DNA of 18,813 nucleotides from CAZODA01 sp964578485 (GCA_964578485.1 CAZODA010000053.1:1-18813); one strand, 5' to 3'. Counted from the first letter of the stretch, positions 7,317-16,072 are shown. The notes: generated by a model from the sequence alone, not told the origin. Program-made: numbers and translations.

Positions 7317-8126
7317 ATGAAATTCCTTCTATCCCTACATAATCCATATGCCACCAACCATAATCCGGATATCTCCAACCAAATTATCCCGATTAACTAT
7401 CAATATCCTCTCAGTGCGGCAATTTATAAAATATTGGCCAAGGGTGATGATGAGTATGCTGCTTTTCTGCATAAAAAGGGATATGGAAAAGGGTATAAAA
7501 TGTTTACTTTTTCCGATTTAAAAGGATCTTTCAAAATCCGCAAAGATAGAATGCATATTCTCAGTCCAACTATAGAGTTTATTATTAATTTCCATTTACC
7601 CGAAGCATCACGAACTTTTATTGAGGGATTATTTCGTTCTGAAGAAATAATTATTGCTGATAATAAATCTAAAGCAAAATTTTCTGTAATGAGAGTGTTG
7701 AATCTGCCCTCTATATGGAAAAACGATGAAAAAGAAAATCAAATTGTCCGAAAAACAGTTCGTACTGCTTCTGCTATTGTTAGCGGAGAAAAAAAAGAAA
7801 ACGGTCAATATAATTTTTTGGGCCCTGAGGATCAAGGTTATACTGACACCTTGAAATATAGTTGGCGCAATAAGATCCGCACATTATTTGATGATGATAT
7901 CGCCAATAGGGCTGTGTTAAAAGTTGATATAGAGTATTTTCAAAACCCCTATCGCTCTCGCTTAATTACTATCAAAGCTGGTACACCTGAAGAAACTACC
8001 ATTAAGGGCTTTCTAAATTTCAAATTACAACTTACTGCTGAAAAGCAGTTTATTGATATTTTGTTAAACACCGGTGCAGGTGTATATAACGCCCAAGGAA
8101 TGGGGTGTTTGGAGATGGTTGGGTGA
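7317..8126 (+). CDS. cas6: CRISPR endoribonuclease Cas6 (first copy)
   Basis: 269 aa. Cas6 cuts pre-crRNA within the repeat, leaving an 8-nt 5' handle. The N-terminal INYQYPLSAAIYKIL and the YAAFLHKKGYGKGYKMFTFS block are typical of the family. Y37, H52 and K58 have the same spacing as the Tyr31/His46/Lys52 catalytic triad known for Pyrococcus furiosus Cas6, so the protein is probably active. It ends with the glycine-rich RNA-binding loop (GAGVYNAQGMGCLEM, about residues 253-267). It is the first gene of the plus-strand cas cluster, followed after 52 bases by the pRiA4b-ORF3-like gene. A second, diverged Cas6 is encoded at 8814. Confidence 0.92.
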   Translation: MKFLLSLHNPYATNHNPDISNQIIPINYQYPLSAAIYKILAKGDDEYAAFLHKKGYGKGYKMFTFSDLKGSFKIRKDRMHILSPTIEFIINFHLPEASRTFIEGLFRSEEIIIADNKSKAKFSVMRVLNLPSIWKNDEKENQIVRKTVRTASAIVSGEKKENGQYNFLGPEDQGYTDTLKYSWRNKIRTLFDDDIANRAVLKVDIEYFQNPYRSRLITIKAGTPEETTIKGFLNFKLQLTAEKQFIDILLNTGAGVYNAQGMGCLEMVG

Positions 8127-8178
8127 GAGAGGACTGTAGAAAATAAAAAGTTTAATAAAAACGTCATAAAAATATACT

Positions 8179-8742
8179 ATGGTATTTCAATTTAAAATTC
8201 AAATCATACAAATAACGAAACCGCCGGTTTGGCGCAGGATTAAAGTAAGGACAGATGCCACATTTAGTGAGTTTCACGAAACCATTCAGTTGGCATTTGG
8301 CTGGACTTTTAGTCATCTTTATCTTTTTTCGGAGAAAGGTTTTGCCAGTCATTTTCAAATTCAGGATATAGAGATGGCAGATGATGAGTTAGGAGAAGTT
8401 GGAGATGCAGATAAAATACAACTAAGAGATATTTTCACAAAAGAAAAGCAAACCTATCGATATATCTATGATTTTGGAGATAACTGGGATCATAAAATCA
8501 CTTTAGAAAAAATTCTGAAAGAGAATATAGAGCATCCCATTTGTGTAGCGGGGAAAGGCCAGTGCCCGCCGGAAGATTGTGGCGGTGTTTGGGGTTTTGC
8601 TGAAATGAAAGAAGCTATCAATGACCCGGATCATCCGGAATATGAAGAATACCGTGAATGGTTAGGCTTGGAAGAGAATGAGATTTGGGATGCCAAGGAA
8701 TTTGATTTGGAAGAGGTAAATGAGGAACTGAGGGGGGTGTGA
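8179..8742 (+). CDS. Plasmid pRiA4b ORF-3 family protein
   Basis: 187 aa with the ordered motifs of the pRiA4b ORF-3 family. They are KPPVWRRIKV (residues 14-23), FGWTFSHLYLF (40-50), YIYDFGDNWDHKITLE (95-110), GKGQCPPEDCGGVWGF (125-140) and EWLG...FDLEEVNEEL at the end. The molecular function is unknown; C129 and C134 could bind metal. It lies between two cas6 genes, 52 and 71 bases from them, on the same strand, so it is probably co-transcribed. The family is widespread and mobile, so the location may be a passenger insertion or a real accessory role; the sequence alone cannot decide. Confidence 0.88.
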   Translation: MVFQFKIQIIQITKPPVWRRIKVRTDATFSEFHETIQLAFGWTFSHLYLFSEKGFASHFQIQDIEMADDELGEVGDADKIQLRDIFTKEKQTYRYIYDFGDNWDHKITLEKILKENIEHPICVAGKGQCPPEDCGGVWGFAEMKEAINDPDHPEYEEYREWLGLEENEIWDAKEFDLEEVNEELRGV

Positions 8743-8813
8743 AAAAAGATGGATTCCGTTGGCGCGACTAGGATTATAAAAAAAAAACGGTTTTTAAAAT
8801 ATCAATAATAGTT

Positions 8814-9473
8814 ATGAGAATATATATAAAATTATCAAAAGCTGAAAAACTACTTCCTTTCAATTATCAGGAGTTGTTAACCGGTGTTGTGCATAAATGG
8901 ATTGGAGAAAACAATGAGGTGCATGGAAAGCCTAATCGATACAGTTTTTCTTGGATTCAAAATACTGTCGCAGAAAAAGGAGGGTTAAGACTTAAAAATG
9001 ATGCTTACTTTTTTATTGGCAGCTATGACAGTGATTTATTAAAGAAAATAATTAAAGGGATTATTGAGGATTCAGAAATGTTCTATGGCATTAGAGCAAC
9101 GGATGTTCAGATTGGAAACATCCCAAATTTTAATTCAATGCAAGAATTTTTAATGGCAAGTCCTGTATTACTCAAAGTAAAACAAGAAACTGGAGTAAAA
9201 CATGTCACTATTGAAGATGATACTTTTGAGGAACTATTAACGCAGAGTTTTAAAAATAAACTCCAAGGAGCTGAAATTGATTCAGAGGGTGTCATGATTA
9301 AAGTCAACCCTAAATCAACCTATAGAAGCACCAAGCTTGTTACATATAGGGGAATTAAAAACAAAACTTCTTTGGTACCAATTATCATTGAAGGAAATCA
9401 AGAACAAATAGCTTATGCATGGTGCAATGGGCTTGGCAATTCAACAGGAATTGGTTTTGGATCTTTAAAATAA
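8814..9473 (+). CDS. cas6: CRISPR endoribonuclease Cas6 (second, diverged copy)
   Basis: 219 aa, 50 shorter than the first Cas6. FNYQELLTGVVHKWI (residues 16-30) aligns with the INYQ segment of the first copy. EVHGK (H37) followed by RYSFSW matches the catalytic-His then FTFS block. The position of the Tyr of the usual triad is H27 here. The C-terminus GLGNSTGIGFGSLK is a textbook Cas6 glycine-rich loop. The gene is followed after 8 bases by cas5, so this copy is the one most tightly tied to the interference genes. It may be the Cascade-bound processing enzyme, with the first copy either redundant or serving other repeats. Confidence 0.88.
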   Translation: MRIYIKLSKAEKLLPFNYQELLTGVVHKWIGENNEVHGKPNRYSFSWIQNTVAEKGGLRLKNDAYFFIGSYDSDLLKKIIKGIIEDSEMFYGIRATDVQIGNIPNFNSMQEFLMASPVLLKVKQETGVKHVTIEDDTFEELLTQSFKNKLQGAEIDSEGVMIKVNPKSTYRSTKLVTYRGIKNKTSLVPIIIEGNQEQIAYAWCNGLGNSTGIGFGSLK

Positions 9474-9481
9474 ACAGAGTG

Positions 9482-10066
9482 ATGGAAAAATATTACGTAG
9501 TAAAATATACCGGACCATTTGGCTTTATTAAACCATGGACCGCAGTAAGAGACAGCGAAACTTTCTCACAACAATTTCTTACACCAAGTATTGTGGAAGG
9601 AATTGAAAAGAAACTGTTTCCTGAATTGTTGAGTGAGTCGGGAATCAAGAAAATTATGAGACATCGATTGTCTTACACCCAAATAAGCTCTCAACAAGAA
9701 GTCATTCAAACAAGAGGGTGGAACTCAACCAAAAAAGGAAAGCAATTTCTTTTTGACAGGCCTACTGCTGTGCTAATCCGTGGGGTGCTGTTAGAGCCAA
9801 TTTTGCATCTGGCTTTTTCTACAAAAGAAGATGCGGATATCGCCTTCGAGCAACACGTTTGTTTGTGCAGGAATGAAGATGTATTAATGCCAACTGAAAT
9901 TATTGAGGTTTTGGAAGAAGATTTTGATAATAAAGAAGAGTTCAACGGTTATGAATTGATTTTTGAGAAGAATGAGGAATCATTTCAAGTGGGTTACCAT
10001 AGAGTAACTGGAGAATCCATGTATGGTTGGTTGAAAATTGTGGGCACACCGATTAATAGCTTTTAA
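9482..10066 (+). CDS. cas5: Cascade subunit Cas5
   Basis: 194 aa from the ATG at 9482. The frame extends further left but would overlap cas6, and this ATG gives the expected N-terminus. MEKYYVVKYTGPFGFIKPWT carries the beta-strand and GPFGF pattern seen at the start of I-B Cas5 proteins. Cas5 is an RRM-fold protein that caps the crRNA 5' handle in Cascade and contacts Cas8. It ends with VTGESMYGWLKIVGTP, a glycine-containing strand near the C-terminus. One base separates its stop from the cas3 ATG, indicating translational coupling. Confidence 0.85.
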   Translation: MEKYYVVKYTGPFGFIKPWTAVRDSETFSQQFLTPSIVEGIEKKLFPELLSESGIKKIMRHRLSYTQISSQQEVIQTRGWNSTKKGKQFLFDRPTAVLIRGVLLEPILHLAFSTKEDADIAFEQHVCLCRNEDVLMPTEIIEVLEEDFDNKEEFNGYELIFEKNEESFQVGYHRVTGESMYGWLKIVGTPINSF

Positions 10067-10067
10067 A

Positions 10068-12212
10068 ATGAAGGAAATATTTGCAAAATCGGGACCGGAG
10101 TGGACATTTTTAGCAACACATCTTGAACAAGTTGCAATAGCTGCTAAAGTGTTTGCTGAATATTTGAATTTAAATAAAACTATTGCTTTTAATGGTGCTA
10201 TTCTTCATGACATTGGTAAAGCCCATCCCTATTTTCAAGAAAGGTTAAAGAGAAAAACCAATACAAGAAATGTGTTTAGGCATGAGATCGCTTCCCTCTT
10301 TTTTCTTTCTGCTTTTCCGCGAGAGCAATGGGATATTTTAATTGAAATGGTTGTAGCACACCATAAGTCAGTTCTACAAGATATTGGAGAAAAAGGTTTG
10401 TTGGACTTAGAAGAAAATGATGACTATGAAGGTTTTCATTTAGGGGATTGGGAATATTGGAGTCAAGAGGCTATACAAATATTAAATAAATTAGGGGTTC
10501 CTTGTCAAAGCATTACAAAAGAGGAAGCTTTAAATAATTTGGAATACTGCGTCACTTACTGTGAACGTGTAGTAAAGACCAATGGCTATTCTCAATGGCG
10601 AGGTTTGCTAATGGCTGCTGATCATTTTGCTTCTGCTCTAATTGACGATACTATTTATCAGACAAAAAGAATTTTCAAGAAACCTAAATTAGATTTTTAC
10701 AATCGACAACATGAGCTCTACCCGTTATCATTAATGAGTTCAAAATCTGATAAAAAACATACAATGGTAGTGGCAAGTACAGGGGCTGGAAAGACAGATT
10801 ATTTATTTAGAAGATGTAAAAATCGAGTATTCTATACACTTCCATTTCAAGCTTCTATTAATGCTATGTTTAAGAGAGTAGGCAATGATTTAGAGAAAGA
10901 CAATCCCCATATTGATATTCGGGTGTTGCACTCTACCTCCACTATTGTAAAAAGAAAACAAAATGAAGAGGTTTCTTTACAAAACTTAATGGGCTCATCA
11001 ATAAAAATTCTAACACCGCATCAATTAGCGAGCATTGCTTTGGGGTTGCATGGTTACGAAGCCATGATTTTGGATATAAAAGGATGTGATGTGATATTAG
11101 ATGAAGTTCACACATATTCAGGAGTATCTCAAGCCTTGGTATTAAAGCTTATTGAGGTGTTAAAATCACTTGATTGTAGCATTCATATTGGAACTGCTAC
11201 TATGCCGAGTGTTTTATATCAAGAAATTAAAAAAATTCTTGGCAATGACGTGCTGGAAGTAAAATTAAATGATAAGGAGTTGGAAAAATTCGATCGGCAT
11301 ATTATTCATAAAATACCATCTTTTGAACAGGCGCAAGACATAATTACTGATAATATAATTCAAAATAAAAAAGTACTTATTGTGATGAATACTATTAAGG
11401 AATCGCAGCAAGTATATAAATTCATTAAAGAAGTTTTTCCAAATACCCCTTCCATGCTTTTGCATAGCAAATTTAAAAGAGCAGATAGGAACCTCAAGGA
11501 AAAGAAACTTTTAGGATTGGATGATAATGGAGAGCCTACTTTTGATTTTGACACAAGTAACGAAGCTTGTATCGTGGTGTCAACGCAGATTGTGGAAGTC
11601 AGCTTAGATATTAGTTTTGATTTAATGATAACGGTTACTGCACCATTGGATGCAATGATTCAAAGGTTTGGAAGAATTAATCGTAAAAGAACAAAAGAAA
11701 CGATAGGCAACTATAAAGACATTTATGTTATAGCACCACCAGAAACTGATAAAGATGCCAAGCCTTATGATTTAAATGTTTTACAGAAATCTTTTGAGGT
11801 TTTAAATGACAATGAGGTTTTAAGGGAAAGAGAATTACAGCAAAAAATAGATAAAGTATTTACAGAAATCGATTTTTTGAAGATTGAAGAGCATAGCATT
11901 TTTAATTCCCAATCTGGATTTACACTTAGAAAGTTAACTCATAGAGGCAAAGCCATTCTTTTTGAATTATTACAAATAGACAGTGTCAGCTGTATTCTGG
12001 AGTCTGATGTAGAAAAATATGAGAACGGCAATTTTGAATCTCGACTGAACTTAGAAATTCCTATTGCTTATTGGGTTGTAGCTAAAATGCTGCAATCAGA
12101 AAAAGGAAACAAACCTTTTATCATCCCTGATAAAGCATACGATTATGATTTTGGACTAAATCAAAGTGAAATTAAACAAGAGAATTTTAATGTTTTAAAC
12201 CAGTTTATATGA
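10068..12212 (+). CDS. cas3: CRISPR helicase-nuclease Cas3 (HD plus DExH)
   Basis: 714 aa from ATG 10068; a longer frame from 10038 would overlap cas5. The HD nuclease comes first: H18, HD at 47-48, H72, HH at 98-99 and D185 supply the metal ligands. The SF2 helicase follows: Walker A ASTGAGKT (236-243), DEVH (345-348), TAT motif III (376-378), STQIVEVSLDISFD (505-518) and QRFGRINR (532-539). All expected catalytic residues are present, so it should be active as the nuclease-translocase recruited by Cascade. Its stop overlaps the start of the cas8 gene in an ATGA (12209-12212). In this locus cas3 sits between cas5 and cas8, an unusual position. Confidence 0.95.
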   Translation: MKEIFAKSGPEWTFLATHLEQVAIAAKVFAEYLNLNKTIAFNGAILHDIGKAHPYFQERLKRKTNTRNVFRHEIASLFFLSAFPREQWDILIEMVVAHHKSVLQDIGEKGLLDLEENDDYEGFHLGDWEYWSQEAIQILNKLGVPCQSITKEEALNNLEYCVTYCERVVKTNGYSQWRGLLMAADHFASALIDDTIYQTKRIFKKPKLDFYNRQHELYPLSLMSSKSDKKHTMVVASTGAGKTDYLFRRCKNRVFYTLPFQASINAMFKRVGNDLEKDNPHIDIRVLHSTSTIVKRKQNEEVSLQNLMGSSIKILTPHQLASIALGLHGYEAMILDIKGCDVILDEVHTYSGVSQALVLKLIEVLKSLDCSIHIGTATMPSVLYQEIKKILGNDVLEVKLNDKELEKFDRHIIHKIPSFEQAQDIITDNIIQNKKVLIVMNTIKESQQVYKFIKEVFPNTPSMLLHSKFKRADRNLKEKKLLGLDDNGEPTFDFDTSNEACIVVSTQIVEVSLDISFDLMITVTAPLDAMIQRFGRINRKRTKETIGNYKDIYVIAPPETDKDAKPYDLNVLQKSFEVLNDNEVLRERELQQKIDKVFTEIDFLKIEEHSIFNSQSGFTLRKLTHRGKAILFELLQIDSVSCILESDVEKYENGNFESRLNLEIPIAYWVVAKMLQSEKGNKPFIIPDKAYDYDFGLNQSEIKQENFNVLNQFI

Positions 12213-13543
12213 TAACAACATTAGTAGGAAAAACATTTTTGAAAGCATATAATGAAAAATACAATCAAGAATATTCCGCAAAAGATTTTTTTGAAGAAGT
12301 GTATTTCGAGCTGTTTTTTAATCACAACAAATACTTAATGTCTGGAGGAAACTCACCTTTAGAAAATCCTAAAATAAGTTGGGATCGAATGGCAAAGGGA
12401 ATTATTCCTTATGAGACTGAAAATAAACGTAAAGAAAGACTTGAGAAATTTATTTACAAAGCAGAAAATATTGGATTTGTATTGGATATGGGGATAGCAC
12501 CCGGCTATCCTGCATCAGAAAGTACTGCTGCAACTTCAGGTATGGTTACTGATATATTAATTGAAAATTCTGAAGATGATATTTATTATTCATGGTTTGG
12601 GGCTAGTTTAGGAGTTGGTGTAGCCGGAGGGCTAAATCTTTTAATCAATGATCCGGATATTACCTTAGTCACTTTTGAAGGCTGGCAATATTACCGGAAA
12701 TACTTAAATGATCCAACTCTCGAGAAATTAAGAGGAAATCAAATAAACTCATGGAATGGACAATGGTTAACCTTTAGATATGGGAAACAATATTTTGAAG
12801 GATTTAATTTTACAAATTTAGAACAAGAAAAAGTGTTCAAAGTGGACACTTTATTAGCAGAAGTAAATACTGTAAACTGGTCCAATCTATTTTTCAGTCT
12901 TTCTAATCAATTTCCAAACAAAGTGCTAAGTGCTTATATCTACAGTTTGGGTCAAACCAATAAAACCATTGGCTTTATCCCCATTTATTTAAAAGAAGGA
13001 AGAAGACTAAAAGATATTTTCAAGCAACTGTTTGATACAGAAAAACCTTTTAACACAAGAGATTTTCAGTCTCTTTTTGGGATGCACATTAAAAGAGCTT
13101 GTGAACTGGGAAATATTGGCTTGCATGCACTCAGGCCTGAAGGTTTAAAAAAATATATGGAAGACCATAAAAATCTTTCATTCAAAAAAGAAGAACAAAT
13201 ATTAATTTATCAATCTTATAAAACTTGGTTAATCGCGATGATGTCAAAAAACAAAGAACAAATCACAGATTATACCTCAGATTTGGCTAAGCTGATTTTA
13301 AGGTATAGGCGTAATGCTAAAGGCACTACCGGAAAGAACTTAATTGAAAAGGATTTATTTGGTGCAAAATCAAAACGTGGGTTTATTGAAGCTCTAACAG
13401 AAATGATTTCTGCCATAGATGGAGAGGATTTATTAACTCTCAAAAAGTTAAAAGATGATGTCCATTTAATGACCAATGAAGAGTTTGGTTATTTCAGCAC
13501 TTTATTGAAATTCGATTATGCATTTGAAGAAAAACAATCTTAA
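12209..13543 (+). CDS. cas8b: Cas8b-like Cascade large subunit
   Basis: 444 aa overlapping cas3 by four bases (ATGA). Assigned mainly by position between cas3 and cas7 and by length; large subunits diverge strongly. Visible landmarks are a Gly-rich segment SLGVGVAGGLNLLI (133-146), GWQYYRKYL (158-166), and GNQINSWNGQW (176-186), which I associate with the Cst1/Cas8b1 group. There is no obvious CxxC zinc finger. The role would be PAM recognition and target-strand contacts at the crRNA 5' end, and recruiting Cas3. Cas7 follows after 21 bases. Confidence 0.75.
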   Translation: MITTLVGKTFLKAYNEKYNQEYSAKDFFEEVYFELFFNHNKYLMSGGNSPLENPKISWDRMAKGIIPYETENKRKERLEKFIYKAENIGFVLDMGIAPGYPASESTAATSGMVTDILIENSEDDIYYSWFGASLGVGVAGGLNLLINDPDITLVTFEGWQYYRKYLNDPTLEKLRGNQINSWNGQWLTFRYGKQYFEGFNFTNLEQEKVFKVDTLLAEVNTVNWSNLFFSLSNQFPNKVLSAYIYSLGQTNKTIGFIPIYLKEGRRLKDIFKQLFDTEKPFNTRDFQSLFGMHIKRACELGNIGLHALRPEGLKKYMEDHKNLSFKKEEQILIYQSYKTWLIAMMSKNKEQITDYTSDLAKLILRYRRNAKGTTGKNLIEKDLFGAKSKRGFIEALTEMISAIDGEDLLTLKKLKDDVHLMTNEEFGYFSTLLKFDYAFEEKQS

Positions 13544-13564
13544 AACTATTAAAACATAATTATT

Positions 13565-14620
13565 ATGAGTAATACAATTTATATCAGAACCCTTAAAAGG
13601 GCAGAGCATACTGTTTTTTGTGTATCAGATGGCCAAAAATATTATTATGACGCCCAGTTTAACCGTCGAATTCCTTTTTCAAGCGGGCAACAAGTCAAAA
13701 GGAGTATTATTGACGCTATTTCAGACCACCTAAATGTAATGCCCAGCCCTACAACATTCTTGTTTGATGTAACTAAGCAAAAAGAATTAAAAGAAGGTGA
13801 AGTTTATGGTACCTGTGACCCTTCTTATCCGGATCAACTATTTGGAGGATGGATGAAAGCAGCAAAAGGAGGAAAAGACAGAACCTTAAAAAGAAGAAGT
13901 CCTTTATCTATTTCAGCTATGCGAGGATTGCATCCCTTATTAGCCGGTTTGGACAATGATAACGCTTCTTTTGACAGAAGTGATCGGCCTAATAATATAG
14001 TTATAGTTAGGGACCCTGATGGAAATAAACTCTCAGAAGATGAAATAGTACAATTTTTGGAAGGAAAGGACAGAAGTCTAAGCAGAAAATGGCTTCCAAA
14101 TCAAAGTCGAGCTTCTGGTCTATTCGTTTCTGATATCGCTATTGATTTAAGAAGATTATTTTGTGTGAGCTTAAATTCCTTTGAGCCTGAAATGGCTGAT
14201 GAGACCATTGAAAAGCTTAAAAATGACGGATGGATAGAATCAAATAATGTCTTTGGCCCTTGTTTAGTTGCTCCAAAAGAAATTAGAGAAGAATGGGCAG
14301 AAGCGTTGGCAAAAGCTATTATAAATTGGAAGATAACCTCAAATCAATCCCGAACCTTTAGCTTGATGGATACCCTTGCAATTTCTATTAGTGATAATGC
14401 CAATTTAATTGCGGGAAGCATTAGAGCAAAACTTTCCGAAGAGGATTCAAATAGAGCTCAGCCTATTATAGAAGAAGATATGAAAGGAGTAAAAACCTTT
14501 GTTTCTTTACAAGCTGGTGGCTATGTTCCTACTAAATCAGAAACAGTAGATGCTTTTGAAAAAGCCGAGCAAGAGCTGAAAGATAGAATAATGGCTTTCA
14601 ATTTTGAAAATCAGATATAG
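13565..14620 (+). CDS. cas7: Cascade backbone subunit Cas7 (Cst2/DevR-type)
   Basis: 351 aa. The N-terminal strand IYIRTLKRAEHTVF followed by FNRRIPFSSGQQVKRSIID (32-50) is the beta-hairpin plus first helix of the Cas7/DevR RRM fold. SPLSISAMRGLHPLLAG and SRASGLFVSDIAIDLRRL further on fit the same family. Multiple copies would coat the crRNA spacer. It closes the interference part of the cluster. The next gene begins only after 264 bases that contain a strong palindrome and a separate promoter-like sequence. Confidence 0.88.
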   Translation: MSNTIYIRTLKRAEHTVFCVSDGQKYYYDAQFNRRIPFSSGQQVKRSIIDAISDHLNVMPSPTTFLFDVTKQKELKEGEVYGTCDPSYPDQLFGGWMKAAKGGKDRTLKRRSPLSISAMRGLHPLLAGLDNDNASFDRSDRPNNIVIVRDPDGNKLSEDEIVQFLEGKDRSLSRKWLPNQSRASGLFVSDIAIDLRRLFCVSLNSFEPEMADETIEKLKNDGWIESNNVFGPCLVAPKEIREEWAEALAKAIINWKITSNQSRTFSLMDTLAISISDNANLIAGSIRAKLSEEDSNRAQPIIEEDMKGVKTFVSLQAGGYVPTKSETVDAFEKAEQELKDRIMAFNFENQI

Positions 14621-14784
14621 TTATAAAAAGCTACCCTCTACCATCTTTCATCTAATCAAAATTGAATGTTTTTACATTATAATATAACAAAACATAGAAT
14701 TGCTTGATGATGTAAAGATGTATTGATTAGTCGAAAAATCATGATATTTTGCCATTAGTAATGGAATAGATTTCACAACACATC

Positions 14785-14820
14785 GCTTTTCTCAAAAAGC
14801 AATTTATCAAATTGCTTTTT
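14785..14820. promoter_or_regulatory. Nested palindromes between cas7 and the ATPase gene
   Basis: The arms AAAAAGCAATTT (14794-14805) and AAATTGCTTTTT (14809-14820) are a perfect 12-bp inverted repeat around the tri-loop ATC. The left arm can pair instead with GCTTTT (14785-14790). A further GCTTTTT occurs at 14843-14849. It could act as the cas7 terminator (hairpin with T run) or as an operator, since the right arm covers the -33 element of the promoter proposed just downstream. Both may be true. Confidence 0.6.
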
Positions 14821-14843
14821 CAAAAAAGTATTTATTATATTTG
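14812..14843 (+). promoter_or_regulatory. Candidate Bacteroidota promoter for the ATPase-adaptation genes
   Basis: TTG at 14812-14814 and TATATTTG at 14836-14843, separated by 21 bases, match the Bacteroidota -33/-7 pattern (TTG, then TAnnTTTG). The -7 octamer is an exact match. The ATPase ATG is 41 bases downstream. The -33 element lies inside the right arm of the 12-bp palindrome, so binding there would block the promoter. Confidence 0.55.
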
Positions 14844-14884
14844 CTTTTTGGAAAGGACACCTAAAGTGTTAAACCGGAATACCA

Positions 14885-16072
14885 ATGAAAGAACGTCTTT
14901 TAAAAATATCTGAAAATCAAAAAAACAAGGTGCAAACAAAATTTGTACGTTATTTATTTGAAGATATTGATTGGAGCCAGCCCCTGATCTTGATTAAAGG
15001 GGCGCGAGGTGCCGGTAAAACTACATTGTTACTGCAGCATTTCAAGAACTTTCCCGATAAAGCGGTTTATTTAAGTTTAGATGATTTCTACTTTGAATCT
15101 AACCGATTGTTGCTTTTTATAGAAGAACTCTACGCTGATGGATTTACTACCTTTTATCTGGATGAAGTGCATCAATATCAGCATTGGTCAAAGGATTTTA
15201 AAAACATTTATGACCATTTTTCGGATATTAAAATCGTGGCTACCGGATCATCCGCTTTACAAATTGATAAAGGAGTTACAGATTTGTCACGCCGAATGAC
15301 CGTATATGAATTGTATGGATTGTCCTTCAGGGAGTTTATTGAATTTGAGCATGGCGTATCCATTCCTTCCGTTTCATTGCAATATCTGTTAAAAAATCAT
15401 GAAGAGCTCAGTGCCAAAGTAAATGATTTAATCGATCCCTTGAACTATTTTAATAACTATTTAAAATTTGGATATTATCCATTTTATAAAACAGACAGGA
15501 AATTTTACCTTCAAAAATTGCAACAAACAGTGCATTTAACCTTGGATGTTGACTTGCCAATGGTTGAACCACTGAATTTCTCTACCATTAAGGGGATGAA
15601 GAATTTGCTTTTTATTCTCAGTCAGATTGTGCCTTACACGCCAAACGTCCAAGCTTTGGCCGATAAAATAGGGAGCACGCGGAATTTTGTTTTGAAAGCT
15701 CTGGATTTAATGAGCAAAAGTAATATCCTGAACCTGTTGAGAAGCAGCAATAAAGGAGTGAGTTATTTGCAGAAACCTGAAAAAATATATCTAGAAAACC
15801 CAAATCTTTTCTATGTATTTAACGAGGGATCGCCTACCCAAGGAAATCTGAGAGAAACTTTCTTTCTAAACCAGCTAAAAGTAAAGCACGATGTTACTGC
15901 CTCTAAATTTGGAGATTTCATGGTTGACCAAAAATTTACTTTTGAAGTAGGAGGCCCCTTAAAAACAGAGAAACAAATTACCGGAGTTCCATTGGCTTAC
16001 GTGGCTGCTGACAGAATAAAATTTGGAAATCAAAATAAAATTCCCTTATGGTTATTTGGTTTTTTGTATTAA
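14885..16072 (+). CDS. AAA-family ATPase of the AAA_14/DUF4143 type
   Basis: 395 aa. The N-terminal ATPase has Walker A GARGAGKT (39-46), Walker B FYLDEVH (90-96), a sensor VATGSSA (118-124), and the DLSRRM...LYGLSFREF block (133-151) characteristic of this family. A middle helical region precedes a C-terminal part with RETFFLNQL and GDFMVDQKFTFEVGG, where DUF4143 proteins have a PD-(D/E)xK-like fold. Here the usual E-x-K reads EVGG, so the nuclease-like site is probably inactive. These ATPases are common stand-alone genes in Bacteroidota with unclear function. Here it is 12 bases upstream of cas4 and heads the adaptation genes, suggesting an accessory role in spacer acquisition; that is inference. 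Confidence 0.88.
   Translation: MKERLLKISENQKNKVQTKFVRYLFEDIDWSQPLILIKGARGAGKTTLLLQHFKNFPDKAVYLSLDDFYFESNRLLLFIEELYADGFTTFYLDEVHQYQHWSKDFKNIYDHFSDIKIVATGSSALQIDKGVTDLSRRMTVYELYGLSFREFIEFEHGVSIPSVSLQYLLKNHEELSAKVNDLIDPLNYFNNYLKFGYYPFYKTDRKFYLQKLQQTVHLTLDVDLPMVEPLNFSTIKGMKNLLFILSQIVPYTPNVQALADKIGSTRNFVLKALDLMSKSNILNLLRSSNKGVSYLQKPEKIYLENPNLFYVFNEGSPTQGNLRETFFLNQLKVKHDVTASKFGDFMVDQKFTFEVGGPLKTEKQITGVPLAYVAADRIKFGNQNKIPLWLFGFLY

Noticed and set aside
8732..8787. G6 run at the end of the pRiA4b-ORF3-like gene and A10 run after it as phase-variation tracts
   Set aside because: The G run is short and three codons from the stop, and the A run is intergenic; neither would switch a gene on or off.
9419..9481. 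Upstream ATG for cas5
   Set aside because: The extra 21 residues overlap the end of cas6 and do not resemble Cas5; the ATG at 9482 gives the expected N-terminus.
10038..10067. Upstream ATG for cas3
   Set aside because: It would overlap cas5 by 29 bases; the ATG one base after the cas5 stop matches the coupling seen elsewhere in the cluster.
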